Shown here piece after piece: positions 7,193 through 8,243 of a DNA stretch of 8,243 bases; the first letter of the stretch is position 1, and every line of letters starts with the position of its first letter. Position numbers and translations under genes: made by a program. Source of the stretch: an uncultured Bacteroidales bacterium (GTDB taxonomy: Bacteria > Bacteroidota > Bacteroidia > Bacteroidales > UBA932). Location of the stretch: positions 1 to 8,243 of the forward strand of contig CAMOGR010000163.1 of the NCBI GenBank assembly GCA_946614205.1. Direction: 5' to 3'. A model generated the notes under the pieces. That model was given only the letters and a program-made list of their open reading frames with translations. It did no database searches and was not told where the DNA came from.

Positions 7193-7598
7193 CTTCAGTT
7201 ATGTATTCAAATATCTTGATTGTCTTCAGACGGCCCTTGGCGTCGTAGTTGTACTGGGTTTTCTTGCGTCCGAATTCGTTGTATTCGAACTTTTTGATGC
7301 TCTGGAGCTTGTTGCGGTCGTCGTACACCAGCTCGCGGCTTACCTTCCCGCTTGCGCCGTATTCGTAGCGCTTGCGCCACTTCTGGCCCGTGGTGCTGTA
7401 CTCGATTTCCTCTATCTTCTTGCCGTCGGCGTTGTAGGTCGTCTGGTGGTCGAGGATGCGGGATTTCGACTTGGCGTCGGTGTTCCACTCCTTGATGACG
7501 AGGTTCTTCTTGTTGATTTTCTGGGTGCCCTCCTGTGCGGACGCCAGTCCGGGAAGGAGGAGCAGCAGGGACGCTGCGAGTGCTAAGAATCGTTTCAT
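7185..7598 (-). CDS. Small secreted protein with Tyr/Gly-rich short repeats, 137 aa
   Basis: No named family is assigned with confidence. A signal peptide (MKRFLALAAS, long Leu run, LASA|Q) predicts cleavage after residue 21 and export. From about residue 52 to the end the mature protein consists of tandem units of about 13 residues, each a Tyr-ending strand and a turn: YNADGKKIEEIEY (55-67), STTGQKWRKRYEY (68-80), then two double units ending at Tyr106 and Tyr132, 26 residues apart. The Y-x-x-x-G-K/R pattern resembles YD/RHS-type or YwqK-like beta repeats. The mature part is strongly basic, with many Lys and Arg, which would suit binding an anionic polymer or surface. It lies four bases after the beta-helix gene and overlaps the polymerase gene by eight bases, so it is firmly within the operon. 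Its role is unknown. Confidence 0.72.
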   Translation of the reverse strand: MKRFLALAASLLLLLPGLASAQEGTQKINKKNLVIKEWNTDAKSKSRILDHQTTYNADGKKIEEIEYSTTGQKWRKRYEYGASGKVSRELVYDDRNKLQSIKKFEYNEFGRKKTQYNYDAKGRLKTIKIFEYITEDA

Positions 7599-7602
7599 GG
7601 TT

Positions 7603-8243
7603 TTACCATCTTTGACCGGAACTTCCGGAATAACTTGACGTGCTGACGGGGTTGCCGCCGCTGAGCGTGGCGCCGGTGCAGCCGTTGCCGCCGAAAATCT
7701 GAGTGCCGCCCGAAACGGTTACCCCGCCCTGGAGGCTGACGGCCTTGCCGTCGGAATACAGCACCATGGTGCCGCTGGAAGAAGGGGACTTGAATGTGAG
7801 TACCTCGGAGCCGGACGAGTTGTACAGCGTGAGCCATGAGCTCTTGCTCCAGGAGGATGCCGAATATGCGGAACCCGTTATGCTTGAACCGCTTTCGAGG
7901 CCTCCTACGGCTATGAGACTGCCGCTCTGCAGGTACAGTTTCTTGCCGCCTTCGGTATTGGCGTCGAGTGCCACTTCGGGACTCCCGCTGGTACACACGG
8001 CGTATACCGTGGCTCCGTCGATGTAGAGGTTGCCGTTGGCGTCGATTGCGTCGTTGCCGGTCGACCATCCGCAGACTAGTCCTCCGCTCAGATGCATGTC
8101 GCCTGCACTGTTGATTGCGTCGTCGGAGCTTGAGAAAGCATACAAGGTACCGCCGGTTACAGTGAGTTTGCCCTTGGTCTCGAAGGCCTCGTGGCCGGAT
8201 GCGGTAACGCTGACGCTGCCTCCGCTTACGGTAATGTCCCCGT
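7603..8243 (-). CDS. Carbohydrate-binding beta-helix protein, Cthe_2159/DUF4353-like, C-terminal 212 residues (partial)
   Basis: The frame is open to the right edge (first full codon at 8241) and stops at 7603, so this is the C-terminal part of a larger protein. The visible residues begin with three 23-residue repeats, each opening with G-x-[ILM]-x-[VL]-[ST]-G-G and closing with an Asp/Ala-rich turn (DDAINSA, NDAIDAN). A fourth, degenerate unit follows, then a Ser-rich region ending GSSGQRW. This is the pattern of right-handed parallel beta-helices of the Cthe_2159 type, a surface protein family reported to bind acidic sugars and cellulose with calcium. The later segment with SSWLTLYNSSGSEVLTFKS also resembles the C-terminal part of that family. 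An N-terminal export signal is expected but out of view. It is the first visible gene of the operon with the VTC polymerase. A TTG at 8145 is internal, not a start. Confidence 0.78.
   Translation of the reverse strand, partial: GDITVSGGSVSVTASGHEAFETKGKLTVTGGTLYAFSSSDDAINSAGDMHLSGGLVCGWSTGNDAIDANGNLYIDGATVYAVCTSGSPEVALDANTEGGKKLYLQSGSLIAVGGLESGSSITGSAYSASSWSKSSWLTLYNSSGSEVLTFKSPSSSGTMVLYSDGKAVSLQGGVTVSGGTQIFGGNGCTGATLSGGNPVSTSSYSGSSGQRW
8035..8241 (-). repeat. Three tandem 69-base (23-residue) beta-helix coding repeats
   Basis: Read on the minus strand, the units span 8241-8173, 8172-8104 and 8103-8035. They encode GDITVSGGSV..., GKLTVTGGTL... and GDMHLSGGLV..., each exactly 23 residues. Similarity is at protein level; the DNA has diverged. 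A fourth, longer unit (GNLYIDGATVYAV...) continues from 8034, and more units probably lie past the right edge. Confidence 0.8.

Noticed and set aside
7603..8145. A 180-residue protein starting at the TTG at 8145
   Set aside because: The frame stays open to the window edge and the regular 23-residue repeats continue upstream through this TTG, so it is an internal codon of a larger gene.

Overview
The window looks like chromosomal DNA of a Bacteroidota bacterium, probably an uncultured or GC-rich member of the Bacteroidales. The reasons are two clean TAnnTTTG-type -7 promoter boxes, A-rich leaders without strong Shine-Dalgarno sequences, a Bacteroidota-style lipoprotein, a DUF2490 outer-membrane-type barrel, and the short (442-residue) form of glucose-6-phosphate isomerase. 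No mobile element, tRNA, rRNA or CRISPR array was seen. Gene density is high, and every intergenic stretch is under 150 bases.

Layout. (1) Positions 1-126, minus strand: the first 42 codons of an RluA-type pseudouridine synthase that runs off the left edge, with its own promoter at about 131-161. (2) Positions 199-2477, minus strand: a glycerol uptake operon, glpK then glpF, ending in a strong intrinsic terminator at 199-229. (3) Positions 2539-4751, plus strand: a secreted glycerophosphodiester phosphodiesterase lipoprotein followed 20 bases later by pgi, ending in a long intrinsic terminator at 4771-4814. The glpK and phosphodiesterase genes diverge from a 61-base region with interleaved promoter-like boxes. 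(4) Positions 4826-8243, minus strand: five tightly packed genes (gaps of 4, -8, -4 and 4 bases). In transcription order they encode a beta-helix carbohydrate-binding protein related to Cthe_2159 (N-terminus beyond the right edge), a small secreted protein with Tyr/Gly-rich repeats, a VTC-domain polyphosphate polymerase, a DUF4956 membrane protein and a DUF2490 beta-barrel protein.

How the parts work together. GlpF admits glycerol and GlpK traps it as glycerol 3-phosphate. The divergent phosphodiesterase would release glycerol 3-phosphate from glycerophosphodiesters outside the inner membrane, so both sides touch the same metabolite, and pgi links to central sugar phosphate metabolism. No glycerol 3-phosphate dehydrogenase or transporter is visible here.

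The most interesting region is the right-hand operon. It couples a soluble polyphosphate polymerase domain to a multi-pass membrane protein and to three exported proteins, which suggests a cell-envelope system in which polyphosphate or a related anionic polymer is made at the inner membrane and connected to surface functions. The individual families are known. The function of the combination is inference.
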